Shown here piece by piece: positions 1 to 8,982 of a DNA stretch of 64,000 bases. Position 1 is the stretch's first letter. Each line of letters begins with the position of its first letter. The notes under the pieces were generated by a model. It had not been told where the DNA came from and searched no databases. It saw nothing but the letters and a program-made list of their open reading frames with translations. Source of the DNA: Georhizobium profundi (GTDB lineage: Bacteria > Pseudomonadota > Alphaproteobacteria > Rhizobiales > Rhizobiaceae); contig NZ_CP032509.1 in the NCBI RefSeq assembly GCF_003952725.1, positions 372,001-436,000 on the forward strand, written 5' to 3'. A program made the position numbers and the translations under genes.

Positions 1-270
1 CCCGAGTTTCCCCATCTTCGGATGACGCGGCTGCCGATCGTCGAATTCCTCGACCATCTGTTTACGCCAGTCGCGCGCGACGGCGCCGAAAAATTCGAAG
101 TTCAGGTCAAGATTCAAAAGTCGCTGGCAGCACTGATCGCAATGGACGAGCCGCTGTTTGGGGCTGCGGCACGCCATGTCTCTCGTGTATCTTTGGATCG
201 GGCGGAGGCTACACTGACGAGTGCAGACGACATAGCTCGTGTGCGAAAGGCGGCGGCGCCGCTCAGCTGA
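1..270 (+). CDS. hypothetical protein, C-terminal fragment cut by the window edge
   Basis: The reading frame is open from base 1 and ends at TGA 268-270. An internal ATG at 22 would give 82 residues, but no ribosome binding site can be judged this close to the edge, so this may be the end of a longer gene. The visible product is a mixed helical, mildly charged polypeptide without membrane segments, cysteines or motifs that I recognise. No function can be proposed. Confidence 0.4.
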   Translation, partial: PEFPHLRMTRLPIVEFLDHLFTPVARDGAEKFEVQVKIQKSLAALIAMDEPLFGAAARHVSRVSLDRAEATLTSADDIARVRKAAAPLS

Positions 271-282
271 GCGGAAAGGCCA

Positions 283-492
283 TCAGCAGCCGGAATGACG
301 GTCGCGGTTGGAACTCCGCTGGACATTCGCCATCTCGGCAGCATCCATCTTGCGGAGCAGGTCCACCATTGCGTCAGGAGTTCCCTCCGGGACGCGGAAC
401 GAGTCCATGCCGGCGAGAAGGCGCCGGTTCGGGCTCGTCTGGATCTGGTGAAGGACGACGTCTTCGAGACGCAGCCCACGAACATTGCTCAT
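283..492 (-). CDS. small hypothetical protein (69 aa)
   Basis: The start chosen is ATG at 492, preceded by AAGGCGG eight bases upstream. A longer frame to 642 exists, but its extra N-terminus looks like non-coding translation. The predicted product is polar, begins MSNVRGLRLEDVVLHQI and has no transmembrane segment or known motif. It is convergent with the fragment at 1-270. It may be a real small protein, but there is no family evidence. Confidence 0.35.
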   Translation of the reverse strand: MSNVRGLRLEDVVLHQIQTSPNRRLLAGMDSFRVPEGTPDAMVDLLRKMDAAEMANVQRSSNRDRHSGC

Positions 493-730
493 TTGGTTGT
501 GCCGCCTTGGGATTGTTACTCGACAAACACCAGCCGATTGGATTGGTTCCACCGATCCACAACAGTTTGGCAGACAAATTGTCGCTGGTGGAACCGCGGC
601 GTCTATTCTAATCGCCCAGGCGTCAACGTTTCGTAAACGCATTCGAAATCAAGCAGATAGTTTTGGCGCCATCCGCTGAGGTGCTGCGGCGGGCACAAGC
701 TGCGCCCGCGGAAAACCTGCGTCGCTTCGA

Positions 731-1345
731 CTACTGAAGCGCGCCGACCAGGACGTCGGTGGAGTTCTCGATCGAAACCCAGCGACCGGTGTGGAAGGAC
801 GCCTGGCGCTTGAGGAAGACGTAAGATGTTTCGCTCCAGAGCTGCACCTCGTCGGAGAGGTTATCCAGAACGTAGTCGCCCTTGGACGTCCGCAGCGTAA
901 GAACGGCGTGCCCCTCGCCATCGGCCTTGCGGACGACAGTGATGAGGAGATCCGAAGCGGAGAAGCCGCGCTCCATCAACATCAGGCGCTTCAGAAGAGC
1001 GTAGTCTTCGCAATCGCCTTCGAGATCGGGATAGGACCAGTGCTCTTCGATGCCGTGCATTTCCATGTCGGTGCGGGGCACGATAGTGCTGTTCACCGCG
1101 AGGTTGACTTCCCGCACGACTTCCCAGCCGTAGTCAGTGATATCCGGCGCACGGCTGGCCGTGGTGCGGATGGCGCATTCCGAATAATGCCGGCGACAGA
1201 AATCGTAATGACCGATAGGCTGTGACGTCAAAGGGCCGGTGATCATCGACCGGGACGGCTCGGCCTCGGCGTTTGCCGACGGCAGGGCCAGGGAAACGAA
1301 GCCGGCCATGGCAATGGCTGCTCCAATTCTCGCAATCGTCAGCAC
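731..1345 (-). CDS. secreted transglutaminase-like cysteine proteinase (BTLCP, DUF920 family)
   Basis: The 204-residue product starts with a Sec signal peptide that should be cut after the ANA at residues 24-26. The papain-like transglutaminase triad is visible: Cys112 in GDCEDYALLKR, His146 in EGHAVLT and Asp161 in YVLDNL. Length and motif spacing fit the bacterial transglutaminase-like cysteine proteinase family (Pfam PF06035), which is common in rhizobia. The related LapG cleaves surface adhesins under c-di-GMP control. No LapD-like partner is present in this window, so a role in adhesin processing is only an inference. The 163-base gap to the next gene upstream leaves room for its own promoter. 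Confidence 0.85.
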   Translation of the reverse strand: MLTIARIGAAIAMAGFVSLALPSANAEAEPSRSMITGPLTSQPIGHYDFCRRHYSECAIRTTASRAPDITDYGWEVVREVNLAVNSTIVPRTDMEMHGIEEHWSYPDLEGDCEDYALLKRLMLMERGFSASDLLITVVRKADGEGHAVLTLRTSKGDYVLDNLSDEVQLWSETSYVFLKRQASFHTGRWVSIENSTDVLVGALQ

Positions 1346-1508
1346 CGTTGGTCGCCCCGCCTCAGCATCATCGTTAACAAACAGTTAAAATTGGTGATGA
1401 TGCAAAGTCAATCGGGCCAACCCCCGCGATTGCAGTTATGGTTACCGGCCAAGCTTGGTTGTGTCTTCAGCGCTACAGTTCGTCAGGACGTGGTTTCGTG
1501 ATCGCCTC

Positions 1509-2312
1509 TCAATGGCCGCCGGCGATGAGATCGTTGAGCGCCTTCAGCATTCGGCCGATATCGGCCGGGCGCGACAGGCGATGGTCGCCATCGCGTACCA
1601 GGGTAAGGACGACATCGTCTGCCGGGAGGTGTTCCATCAGCCGCAAGGCGTGGGCATAGGGCACATCCGGGTCCTGCATTCCCTGAATGATCGTGACAGG
1701 ACATCCGGTGTCGATGACACCATTCAGAACGCTGTTTGCACGGCCATCCTCGATCAGAGCACGGGTGTAGACATTCGGGTCCGGGCCGTAGGGTGTCGGT
1801 TCCTCGAAACGGCCTTTTTCGGAAAGATCCGCGCGTTGGGCATCGGTGAGGCCAGGCTCGATGAGTTCGGCGGTGAAATCAGGCGCCGGTGCGAGAAGAA
1901 GCATGCCTGCCAAACGGCCCGCATCACCGCGTTGCTTCAGGGCCTTTGCCATGAGAAGTGCAATCCAGCCGCCCATGGACGAGCCGACCAGGATCTGAGG
2001 TCCGGTCGTGTGCTTGTCGAAGACGGCGAGCGCCTCCTCCAGCCAGCGTGAAATCGTGCCGTCTTCGAACGCGCCGCCCGACGCACCATGTCCGGAATAG
2101 TCGAAGCGCAAGCATTCCAGCCCCTCGCGCGTGGCATAGCCGTCGAGTTCGAGCGCCTTGGTGCCGCTCATGTCGGACCGGTAGCCACCGAGCCAGACGA
2201 GGCCGGGACGATTGTGGCCGCCGAGCCCCGGCCGAAAGGCGACCGCGATGGTGCGTGCCTCATCACCCTCGCCGACGACGAGTTCCAGTCCCTTAGATGT
2301 ATGCTCCTGCAT
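1509..2312 (-). CDS. alpha/beta hydrolase, serine type
   Basis: The 267-residue cytoplasmic protein has an alpha/beta hydrolase fold. The nucleophile elbow is GSSMGG with Ser112, a late Asp lies in QDPDVPY, and the catalytic His lies in DGDHRLS near the C-terminus. The early FDYSGHGASGG segment is typical of the esterase and acylglycerol-lipase-like branch. The substrate is unknown. It is divergent from infC across a 185-base spacer and is followed on the same strand by the cysteine proteinase gene. Confidence 0.85.
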   Translation of the reverse strand: MQEHTSKGLELVVGEGDEARTIAVAFRPGLGGHNRPGLVWLGGYRSDMSGTKALELDGYATREGLECLRFDYSGHGASGGAFEDGTISRWLEEALAVFDKHTTGPQILVGSSMGGWIALLMAKALKQRGDAGRLAGMLLLAPAPDFTAELIEPGLTDAQRADLSEKGRFEEPTPYGPDPNVYTRALIEDGRANSVLNGVIDTGCPVTIIQGMQDPDVPYAHALRLMEHLPADDVVLTLVRDGDHRLSRPADIGRMLKALNDLIAGGH

Positions 2313-2482
2313 GTCGATTTCCTTGCTGGTGGCATTTTCGGGGCAATTGACGGCAGAATCACCGCGCGTGGATGCTATTTCTGACTGGGCGTGCTATTGA
2401 CTCAAAGCAAGCGATAACGACATTGCGGGCAATTCCGGCGATTTCGTCTTCGCAGTACATTCAGCCACAGGTTCAACAGTTC

Positions 2483-2500
2483 GAGGAGAACACGACCATT
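2483..2500 (+). promoter_or_regulatory. infC ribosome binding site and AUU start codon
   Basis: GAGGAGAA at 2483-2490 lies seven bases before ATT at 2498-2500, which is in frame with IF-3. Starting there gives the conserved rhizobial N-terminus [11 protein letters not shown] rare AUU start is known in Escherichia coli infC, where IF-3 discriminates against it and so represses its own translation. The same autoregulation is inferred here. Confidence 0.8.
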
Positions 2501-3034
2501 CGCAGACCGTTCAGAGCGCCGCCGCCAACCAAGGATGGACCGCGGGCCAATGAGGAAATCCGGGCAAGCCAAGTTCAGTTGATCGATGCCGAAGGCAATA
2601 ACCGCGGAATAGTGCCCATCAACGAGGCGCTGGAGATCGCGGCGGAAGCCGGCCTTGACCTCGTCGAAATCTCACCCAATGCCGAGCCTCCCGTCTGCAA
2701 GGTGCAGGACCTCGGCAAGCTCAAATACGAAAAGCAGAAAAAAGCCGCCGAGGCGCGCAAGAAGCAGAAGACCGTCGAGGTCAAAGAAATCAAGATGCGC
2801 CCGAACATCGACACGCATGACTATGACGTGAAGATGCGCGCCATGAACCGCTTCTTCGAAGAAGGTGACAAGGTGAAGGTGACGCTGCGTTTCCGTGGTC
2901 GTGAAATGGCGCACCAGGAACTCGGCATGCGGCTTCTTCAGAAGGTCAAGGAACAGACCGCCGAAATCGCCAAGGTCGAGGCCGAGCCCAAGCTCGAAGG
3001 CCGACAGATGATGATGGTTCTCGCACCGCGCTAA
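2498..3034 (+). CDS. infC: translation initiation factor IF-3
   Basis: IF-3 binds the 30S subunit, proofreads the start codon and initiator tRNA pairing, and prevents premature subunit joining. The product has the N-terminal domain ([17 protein letters not shown]), the lysine-rich linker helix ([16 protein letters not shown]) and the C-terminal domain with [17 protein letters not shown]. Starting at ATT 2498 gives 178 residues, the usual IF-3 length. The upstream ATG at 2372 would add 42 residues with no family counterpart. A strong hairpin terminator follows the stop codon, so the gene is transcribed apart from rpmI-rplT, which lie 2.3 kb downstream. Confidence 0.97.
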   Translation: MRRPFRAPPPTKDGPRANEEIRASQVQLIDAEGNNRGIVPINEALEIAAEAGLDLVEISPNAEPPVCKVQDLGKLKYEKQKKAAEARKKQKTVEVKEIKMRPNIDTHDYDVKMRAMNRFFEEGDKVKVTLRFRGREMAHQELGMRLLQKVKEQTAEIAKVEAEPKLEGRQMMMVLAPR

Positions 3035-3056
3035 ATCTAGCCCGTTGCTCCGTTCA

Positions 3057-3090
3057 AGCTCCCCGTGCCAGATGGCCCGGGGAGCTTTTT
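3057..3090 (+). terminator. rho-independent terminator of infC
   Basis: The perfect 9-bp stem AGCTCCCCG / CGGGGAGCT (3057-3065 with 3078-3086) has a 12-base loop and is followed by a T run. It begins 23 bases after the infC stop codon. Confidence 0.9.
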
Positions 3091-3145
3091 CATTTCGGGA
3101 GCCGGCTGATTTCGACGTCCCTTCCGGCTTGTTGACGGGCAATTC

Positions 3146-3772
3146 ATGGACCAGACCACGCAGGAACGCGGCAAGCTTCAGAACTTCCAGCGCATGCGCA
3201 GGCTCGTATTGGCGCTTATCATCGCTGCATTGGTGATCGCGCTGCTCTTCGTGCGCTCCGCATGGGGCGAAGAAGGGCATGAGTTCATCGAGGCGATCGG
3301 GATCGGCACGATCGCAGCCGGCATTCTCGGCCGCATGTGGTGCACGCTCTATATCGGCGGCAGCAAGGCCTATGCGATCGTGACGGCCGGCCCTTACTCG
3401 ATCAGCCGCAATCCACTCTATCTGTTTTCGTCGATCGCAGCGTTCGGCGTCGGGGCGCAGACGGGAAGCCTGACCGTGGCGTTTGTTTTCCTGATCGGAT
3501 GCGCACTCGCCTTCCACGTGGTGATCCTGCGCGAGGAGCGGTTTCTGCTGCCTGCCTTCGGCGAGCCCTATCGCGCCTATCTCAATCGCGTGCCGCGCTT
3601 CCTGCCGCGCACGCTTAAAGTCGTCAACGAAGAGAGCCTCGTGGTGCAGCCGGCCCGGCTCTATCGCACGTTCATCGACGGCATGGTCTTCTTCGTGGCG
3701 ATGCCCGCGCTCGAGATCGTCGAGTGGCTGCAATCGAGCGGCGTGCTGCCCGTGGTGCTGCGGCTCTACTAG
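3146..3772 (+). CDS. isoprenylcysteine carboxyl methyltransferase / phospholipid methyltransferase-like membrane protein
   Basis: The 208-residue protein has several hydrophobic segments, at roughly residues 18-40, 48-66, 92-125 and 170-195. The core GPYSISRNPLY and the later EERFLLPAFGEPYRAYLNRVPRF match the SAM-binding region of the ICMT/PEMT-like methyltransferases (Pfam PF04191 and PF04140). The enzyme probably methylates a lipid or small hydrophobic acceptor at the inner membrane. The true acceptor cannot be told from sequence. It stands alone between the infC terminator and a convergent terminator. Confidence 0.75.
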   Translation: MDQTTQERGKLQNFQRMRRLVLALIIAALVIALLFVRSAWGEEGHEFIEAIGIGTIAAGILGRMWCTLYIGGSKAYAIVTAGPYSISRNPLYLFSSIAAFGVGAQTGSLTVAFVFLIGCALAFHVVILREERFLLPAFGEPYRAYLNRVPRFLPRTLKVVNEESLVVQPARLYRTFIDGMVFFVAMPALEIVEWLQSSGVLPVVLRLY

Positions 3773-3784
3773 CCAGGACGAGAA

Positions 3785-3810
3785 AAGGGCGCCGCTTTCG
3801 CGACGCCCTT
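3785..3810. terminator. bidirectional terminator between convergent genes
   Basis: The inverted repeat AAGGGCG / CGCCCTT (3785-3791 with 3804-3810) lies between the convergent stop codons at 3772 and 3842. Short A-rich and T-containing flanks suggest it could serve both directions. Confidence 0.6.
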
Positions 3811-3841
3811 CCATCAGTCACCGATAGGCAGTGCCGCGTGG

Positions 3842-4936
3842 TCAGGCAGCCTTTTCACGATCGAGCGTTGCGAAGGGATAATCGATGTAGCCCTTGGCGC
3901 CGCCGCCGTAGAACGTGTCGGTGTCCTGCGCGTTGAGTGGCGCACCGGTGCGGAAGCGTTCCGGCAGGTCCGGATTGGCGATGAATGGCTTGCCGATCGC
4001 GACCGCATGGGCATAGCCGTCGGCCACGACCTTGGCGGAGCTTTCTGCGTCATAGGCGCCGTTCGCGATATAGAAGCCGGTCCAGTTCGGGCGCAGCTTC
4101 TTGATCAGCTCTTCGCCCCCTTCACTGCCGTGGCCAAAGCGCTCCACAATGTGGAGATAGGCGAGCTTGCGCTGATCCAGCGCCTTGTAAAGCGCCGAGA
4201 ATAAGGCTTCCGGATCGCTGTCGGAAATGTCGTTGGAATCGCCACGGGGTGACAGACGGATGCCGGTGCGATCGGCACCGATTTCCTTCACGACCCGGTC
4301 GACCACTTCGAGCGTGAGCCGCGTGCGATTCTCGATTGAACCACCATAGACGTCGTCGCGCTTGTTGACGCCGTCCTGCAGGAACTGGTCGAGCAGATAG
4401 CCATTGGCGGAATGCACTTCCACGCCGTCGAAGCCGGCCTGGATCGCAAGCTTTGCGGCGTGGGCATAGTCTTCGATCAGCTGCGGGATTTCGCTGAGAG
4501 CCAGGGCGCGCGGCTTGGATGTCGATTCGAAACCATTCGCCGTGAAGGTCTTGGCATCGGCAGCGACATCGGTCGAGGAGACCGGCGCGTCATTGTTCGG
4601 CAGGAGCGAGGAATGGCTGATGCGGCCCACATGCCAGAGCTGGCAGAAGATGCGGCCGCCATTGGCGTGAACCGCATCGGTGATGCCGCGCCATGCGGCG
4701 ACGTGCTCGTCGGTGTAGATGCCGGGCGTATCGATATAGCCCTTGCCGTAGGGCGAAATCTGGGTCGCTTCGGAAATCAGGAGTCCGGCAGAAGCGCGCT
4801 GGCCGTAATAGGTCTCGGCCATGGCGTTCGGCGTGCCGTCGGATTTCGCGCGGTTGCGGGTCAGGGGAGCCATGAAAATGCGGTTCGGGACGTTCAGGGC
4901 GCCGAACTGGATCGGTGTGAACAGCGTGTCTGCCAT
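3842..4936 (-). CDS. old yellow enzyme family alkene reductase (NemA-like)
   Basis: This 364-residue FMN enzyme should reduce activated C=C bonds or nitro compounds with NAD(P)H. The TIM-barrel OYE signatures are present: an N-terminal FMN-binding PLTRNRA segment, QLWHVGRISH, and the substrate-binding set His175, Asn178 and Tyr180 in HSANGYLLDQFL. The C-terminal IANPDLPERF contacts the flavin phosphate. Length and motifs fit N-ethylmaleimide reductase and related bacterial alkene reductases. The gene is monocistronic. No regulator of the TetR or HxlR kind, often linked to such genes, is visible next to it. Confidence 0.9.
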   Translation of the reverse strand: MADTLFTPIQFGALNVPNRIFMAPLTRNRAKSDGTPNAMAETYYGQRASAGLLISEATQISPYGKGYIDTPGIYTDEHVAAWRGITDAVHANGGRIFCQLWHVGRISHSSLLPNNDAPVSSTDVAADAKTFTANGFESTSKPRALALSEIPQLIEDYAHAAKLAIQAGFDGVEVHSANGYLLDQFLQDGVNKRDDVYGGSIENRTRLTLEVVDRVVKEIGADRTGIRLSPRGDSNDISDSDPEALFSALYKALDQRKLAYLHIVERFGHGSEGGEELIKKLRPNWTGFYIANGAYDAESSAKVVADGYAHAVAIGKPFIANPDLPERFRTGAPLNAQDTDTFYGGGAKGYIDYPFATLDREKAA

Positions 4937-5345
4937 AGGGTCTGGTCCTTCATTCTTGTTCAGCGGCCAAGTGGGAGGATGCCGCGATTGCCTGCCTCAG
5001 ATAGGTCGTGCACGATGAAATACCACCGGTTCACCACCGCAAAATGACGAACTCTGCGTGTGCCAATCGCGCTGCAACCTCTTGCGTCATAGCCCCACTC
5101 CCGGTATATGGCCGCGTCCGAACAGTCCGGCAGGGCATGCCGTGTCTGTTCCGAATGCTTGTGTGAGGCCGGGTCGTCTCCGGTTCGCACAGATCACCAA
5201 CCAAGCGTTCCGCAGGGGTCTTGGGCAGCCATTTCACGATGGCGAACATGACCCTCGTTTGCTTCGGCGAACCAGAGTGCGGGAAGCGCTGCATCACGGG
5301 GCTTGAACGGCAATGCCGGTCGAAAGCCTCACAAAGGAGAGCAAA
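4937..5345. other. intergenic region before rpmI
   Basis: This 409-base divergent spacer must hold the promoters of the old yellow enzyme gene and of rpmI-rplT. Small frames in it have unconvincing codon use. AAAGGAGAG at 5332-5340 is the rpmI ribosome binding site. I could not assign a ribosomal-protein leader structure by eye. Confidence 0.5.
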
Positions 5346-5546
5346 ATGCCCAAGATGAAGACGAAGGCATCCGCCAAAAAGCGGTTCAAGATCACGGGTT
5401 CCGGCAAGGTTCTCGCAGCTGCTGCCGGCAAGCGCCATGGCATGATCAAGCGGTCGAACAAGTTCATTCGCGACGCACGCGGCACGATGGTCCTTTCGGA
5501 CGCCGACGCCAAGATCGTCAAGAAGTTCCTGCCGAACGGTCTCTGA
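5346..5546 (+). CDS. rpmI: 50S ribosomal protein L35
   Basis: The start at ATG 5346 follows a strong AAAGGAGAG and gives the canonical 66-residue bL35 beginning [15 protein letters not shown]. The basic body contains [18 protein letters not shown], a family hallmark. An upstream ATG at 5313 is rejected because it lacks this ribosome binding site and adds residues absent from L35. It forms a two-gene unit with rplT. Confidence 0.97.
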   Translation: MPKMKTKASAKKRFKITGSGKVLAAAAGKRHGMIKRSNKFIRDARGTMVLSDADAKIVKKFLPNGL

Positions 5547-5583
5547 GACCTTCGCCCCGACCGAGATTTAAGGAGATCACACC

Positions 5584-5985
5584 ATGGCACGCGTGAAAAG
5601 AGGCGTCACTTCGCACGCCAAGCACAAGAAAGTCCTGAAGAAGGCAAAAGGCTTTTACGGCCGCCGCAAGAACACGATCCGCGCAGCTAAGGCTGCCGTC
5701 GATCGTTCGATGCAGTACGCATACCGCGACCGCAAGAACCGGAAGCGCAATTTCCGCGCTCTCTGGGTCCAGCGCATCAACGCAGCCGTTCGCGAGCACG
5801 GCCTGACCTACGGCCGCTTCATCGATGGCCTGACCAAGTCCGGCATCGAAGTCGACCGCAAGGTGCTGTCCGACATGGCCATCCACGAGCCGGAAGCATT
5901 CGGCGCGCTGGTTGCAGCAGCCAAGAAGGCGCTCGAGTATCTGAAAGACACGACGCCGAACGCATTTGAAAGCGCTGTCCGCTAA
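5584..5985 (+). CDS. rplT: 50S ribosomal protein L20
   Basis: The 133-residue bL20 starts [16 protein letters not shown] and has the very basic N-terminal extension that threads into 23S rRNA, followed by the globular domain ([15 protein letters not shown]). AAGGAG lies before the start. The spacer to rpmI is 37 bases and a strong terminator follows. In many bacteria L20 represses its own operon by binding the mRNA, but I cannot see that site here. Confidence 0.97.
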   Translation: MARVKRGVTSHAKHKKVLKKAKGFYGRRKNTIRAAKAAVDRSMQYAYRDRKNRKRNFRALWVQRINAAVREHGLTYGRFIDGLTKSGIEVDRKVLSDMAIHEPEAFGALVAAAKKALEYLKDTTPNAFESAVR

Positions 5986-6018
5986 GCCAGCGCCTTCACG
6001 ATACCATTCGCCTGAAGG

Positions 6019-6050
6019 AACCCGCGCTGGCTGACCGGCGCGGGTTTTTT
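6019..6050 (+). terminator. rho-independent terminator of rpmI-rplT
   Basis: The perfect 9-bp stem AACCCGCGC / GCGCGGGTT (6019-6027 with 6038-6046) runs into a T tract at 6045-6050. It separates the ribosomal genes from the downstream pheS group. Confidence 0.92.
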
Positions 6051-6072
6051 CGTTTCTGGAGCATGCATAACG

Positions 6073-6990
6073 ATGCGCAACACCCGCACAGAGGATGAGA
6101 TGTCACCGGAAGGTCTGCGCGACCTTCTGGCGCTGCTTGCTTCGTCGCGCGGCGAGCGCATCGGCCGTGCCGTGGTCGATGGCGAGACTGTATGGGTCAA
6201 GCGCTACGATGCCGAAAGCCGCCCGCTCGGCAAGCGGCTGCATGGCTGGGCGACGCCCCTGATGCCGAAGCCATTCCTGCGGTCGTCCAGATTGTTGAAG
6301 CCACACGCCCAGGTCGATCGCGAGCAGCGCAAGATGGAGGCCTTCCAGCGTGCAGGCTTCATCACCGCCGGCCTTGTCTACCGCAAGGGGCCGATCCTGG
6401 TGCTGCGCAACGGCCCGCCGACGCTGCTTTCGCTGGTGGAAGGGGCAGCCACTGCTGCCGACAGCCACCGGCTGCTGAGAGGCGGCGGCGAGGCGCTTGC
6501 CCGGGCGCACCGTCTCGGGCTTTGCCACGGGCGGCCCCATCCGCGCGATATGTTCCACGACGGCAAGAACTGGGGCTTCATGGACTTCGAGGAAGAGCCG
6601 GAAGCAGTGATGCCGCTTGCCGAAGCGCAGGCGCGCGATGCCTTTCTCTATCAGTTCGGGGTCGTTGCTCTGTCGCGCGATACCGAAACGCCGCAAAGCG
6701 TGCTTGACGCCTATCGCGCCGGGGCGCCTGCCGCCACTTGGGCGGCGCTCGACAGGCTCATCGCCTTCTTCAAGCCGCTGCAGCGGGTTGGCGAAGCGAT
6801 GGCGAAGGTTCACCGAGGTGGCGACCTCGATCGGTTCCTGCGAGCCATGGCCGTGTTTTCGGCACCGACAGCCGCGACGGCGTCATCGAAGCCCTTGGAG
6901 GCCGGGGCGCTTTCTGATTTAAGACCCGCCGAAGAAGGCCGGCCCGAGCGGCCGCCAACATGCAGGACCCAGGATGAGCGACATCGTTGA
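6073..6990 (+). CDS. kinase-like hypothetical protein upstream of pheS
   Basis: The 305-residue soluble protein has features of the atypical kinase fold (lipopolysaccharide or RIO-type kinases). VWVKRYD near residue 42 could carry the ATP-binding lysine. A later [25 protein letters not shown] resembles an HG-x-x-x-x-x-N catalytic loop followed by a metal-binding D/E-F-E. The usual Asp in the loop is hard to place, so activity is uncertain. The C-terminal 30 residues are low-complexity and overlap pheS by 17 bases, so the native end may be less conserved. ATG 6100 is an alternative start. Confidence 0.65.
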   Translation: MRNTRTEDEMSPEGLRDLLALLASSRGERIGRAVVDGETVWVKRYDAESRPLGKRLHGWATPLMPKPFLRSSRLLKPHAQVDREQRKMEAFQRAGFITAGLVYRKGPILVLRNGPPTLLSLVEGAATAADSHRLLRGGGEALARAHRLGLCHGRPHPRDMFHDGKNWGFMDFEEEPEAVMPLAEAQARDAFLYQFGVVALSRDTETPQSVLDAYRAGAPAATWAALDRLIAFFKPLQRVGEAMAKVHRGGDLDRFLRAMAVFSAPTAATASSKPLEAGALSDLRPAEEGRPERPPTCRTQDERHR

Positions 6991-8056
6991 ATTGGAAGAG
7001 ACGATCCTTGCCCGGATCGCCGAAGCAGATGACGAACAGGCGATCGAAGCCGTGCGCGTCGCGGCGCTCGGCAAGAAGGGCTCGATCTCCGAAAAGCTGA
7101 AGACGCTCGGGGCCATGAGCGCTGAAGAGCGCCAGACCATGGGCCCGGCGATCAACGGGCTGAAGACACGCGTGACGGATGCCATTGCGGAGCGCAAGCA
7201 GCATCTGAAGGCGGCGGCCATCGAGGCGCGGCTTTCGCGCGAATTGCTCGACGTGACGCTGCCGGTGCGGCCATCCCCAACCGAGATCGGCCGCATCCAC
7301 CCGATCACCCAGGTGATCGACGAGATCACCGCGATCTTCGCGGACATGGGCTTTTCGATCGCCGAAGGTCCGGACATCGAGACGGACTACTACAATTTCA
7401 CGGCGCTGAACTTCCCCGAGGGTCACCCGGCCCGTGAGATGCACGACACGTTCTTCCTGAACGCCGCCGAGGGCGAGGAGGCGAAGGTGCTGCGCACGCA
7501 CACCTCGCCCGTGCAGATCCGCACTATGGAGACGCAGAAGCCGCCGATCCGCATCGTCATCCCCGGCAAGACCTACCGCCAGGACAGCGACGCAACCCAT
7601 TCGCCGATGTTCCACCAGGTGGAAGGCCTCGTCATCGACAAGACGGCCAACATCGCCAACATGAAGTGGGTGCTGGAGGAATTCTGCAAGGCATTCTTCG
7701 AAGTGCCACAGGTGAAAATGCGCTTCCGGCCATCCTTCTTCCCCTTCACCGAGCCGTCGATGGAGGTCGACATCCAGTGCGACCGTTCCGGTAGCGAAGT
7801 GAAGTTCGGCGAGGGCACGGACTGGATGGAGATCCTCGGCTGCGGCATGGTGCACCCGAACGTGCTGAGGGCCGGCGGGCTCGATCCCGACGAGTACCAG
7901 GGCTTTGCCTGGGGCATGGGCATCGACCGCATCGCGATGTTGAAATACGGCATGCCGGACCTGCGCGCTTTCTTCGACGCGGATGTGCGCTGGCTCAACC
8001 ATTACGGCTTCCGCCCGCTCGATATGCCGACGCTGTTTGGCGGGTTGAGTGGGTGA
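6974..8056 (+). CDS. pheS: phenylalanyl-tRNA synthetase alpha subunit
   Basis: This is the catalytic subunit of the alpha2beta2 class II synthetase that charges tRNA-Phe. The 360-residue product has the N-terminal coiled-coil arm (residues 1-90) and the catalytic core, including class II motif 2 around [10 protein letters not shown] and the conserved [12 protein letters not shown]. Motif 3 lies in [17 protein letters not shown]. The start overlaps the preceding kinase-like gene by 17 bases. Its partner pheT does not follow directly. Three small genes intervene on the same strand. Confidence 0.97.
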   Translation: MSDIVELEETILARIAEADDEQAIEAVRVAALGKKGSISEKLKTLGAMSAEERQTMGPAINGLKTRVTDAIAERKQHLKAAAIEARLSRELLDVTLPVRPSPTEIGRIHPITQVIDEITAIFADMGFSIAEGPDIETDYYNFTALNFPEGHPAREMHDTFFLNAAEGEEAKVLRTHTSPVQIRTMETQKPPIRIVIPGKTYRQDSDATHSPMFHQVEGLVIDKTANIANMKWVLEEFCKAFFEVPQVKMRFRPSFFPFTEPSMEVDIQCDRSGSEVKFGEGTDWMEILGCGMVHPNVLRAGGLDPDEYQGFAWGMGIDRIAMLKYGMPDLRAFFDADVRWLNHYGFRPLDMPTLFGGLSG

Positions 8057-8062
8057 CGGCGA

Positions 8063-8296
8063 ATGCCGACTGTTCTCATCGAGTCGGGATTTCGCTTTCA
8101 CTTCTTCTCGGGCGACTGGAACGAGCCGCCGCATATTCACGTCGATGCCAAGGGCATGCGCGCAAAAATATGGCTCCGCGACCTCAAAATATCGAAACGC
8201 GGCGGGTTCAGCGACCCTGACATGCGGCGTATCATGCAAATTGCCACCGAGCACCAAGAGCAGTTTCTGGAGGCCTGGAATGAGTTCTTCGCCTGA
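8063..8296 (+). CDS. DUF4160 domain protein
   Basis: The 77-residue protein shows the DUF4160 signature: a start like MPTVLIESGFRFHFFSGDWNEPPHIHV followed by an Asp-rich turn and a C-terminal helix ending in WNEFF. DUF4160 genes are very often paired with DUF2442 genes, as here, and the pair is suspected to form a toxin-antitoxin-like module. That role is unproven. The gene begins six bases after the pheS stop and its end overlaps the next gene by 17 bases. Confidence 0.8.
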   Translation: MPTVLIESGFRFHFFSGDWNEPPHIHVDAKGMRAKIWLRDLKISKRGGFSDPDMRRIMQIATEHQEQFLEAWNEFFA

Positions 8297-8558
8297 TTAT
8301 CCCGAGAAGGATCGCCCGATCGAAGCTTGGTGCGATCTTCACGACCTTCACGTGAAGCTGAAGGACGGCCGTCAGGTCTCGACGCCGCTCTGGTGGTATC
8401 CGCGCCTGCTCAGCGCAACGCCAGCGCAGCGGAACAATGTCGAGCTCATGCTCGATGGCATCCATTGGCCAGATGTCGACGAAGACCTTTCGGTTGACGG
8501 CATGTTGCAGGGGCGCAGGGCGCCCGGCGCCGTTCCGCCTTCGGTGGCGGCGGAGTAA
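8280..8558 (+). CDS. DUF2442 domain protein
   Basis: ATG 8280 gives 92 residues with the DUF2442 pattern: a strand beginning LHVKLKDGRQVSTPLWWYPRL, then a helix, then DGIHWPDVDEDLSVDGML. These proteins accompany DUF4160 proteins. The longer frame from 8049 is rejected because its first 77 residues overlap DUF4160 and look non-coding. The 17-base overlap with DUF4160 suggests translational coupling. A proline-rich C-terminal tail ends four bases before the next gene. Confidence 0.78.
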   Translation: MSSSPDYPEKDRPIEAWCDLHDLHVKLKDGRQVSTPLWWYPRLLSATPAQRNNVELMLDGIHWPDVDEDLSVDGMLQGRRAPGAVPPSVAAE

Positions 8559-8561
8559 CGC

Positions 8562-8957
8562 ATGGCTCACGCGGGATCATGCCGGTGCGCACGCGTTGCG
8601 GTGGAGACGAAGGCTGAGCCGTTTCGGCGCGCCTATTGCCATTGCCGCGATTGTCGCAAGCAGACGGGCGCGCCCGTAATGGCCTTTGTCGGTTTCATGG
8701 ATGACGCGCTGACCTGGTTCGGCACGCCGAAATCCTATCGCTTCGGCGGCGTGGAGCGTCTCTTCTGCGGCGATTGCGGCAGCCAGATCGGCTATCGCGA
8801 CGAGCGGCTTTCAGGTCGCGTCTACCTGGCGCTCGGCTTCATGGACGATCCGGAGGCGCACCCGCCGACCTTCCACGCCTTTAGCAAGCGGCAGATGCCG
8901 TTCGTCGTGATGGACGATCATCTGCCGCGCTTCGACGACTTTCCGCCCGAACGCTGA
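8562..8957 (+). CDS. GFA family (CENP-V/GFA domain) zinc protein
   Basis: The 131-residue protein has the three zinc-binding clusters of the glutathione-dependent formaldehyde-activating enzyme fold: CRC near residue 7, CHCRDCRK near 26 and FCGDCGS near 68. The founding member was named for formaldehyde and glutathione adduct formation, but most family members have no proven substrate. Its place between pheS and pheT carries no obvious functional logic. It is probably cotranscribed with them. Confidence 0.85.
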   Translation: MAHAGSCRCARVAVETKAEPFRRAYCHCRDCRKQTGAPVMAFVGFMDDALTWFGTPKSYRFGGVERLFCGDCGSQIGYRDERLSGRVYLALGFMDDPEAHPPTFHAFSKRQMPFVVMDDHLPRFDDFPPER

Positions 8958-8982
8958 TTTCTCCCTTGATGGACCCCGAACA

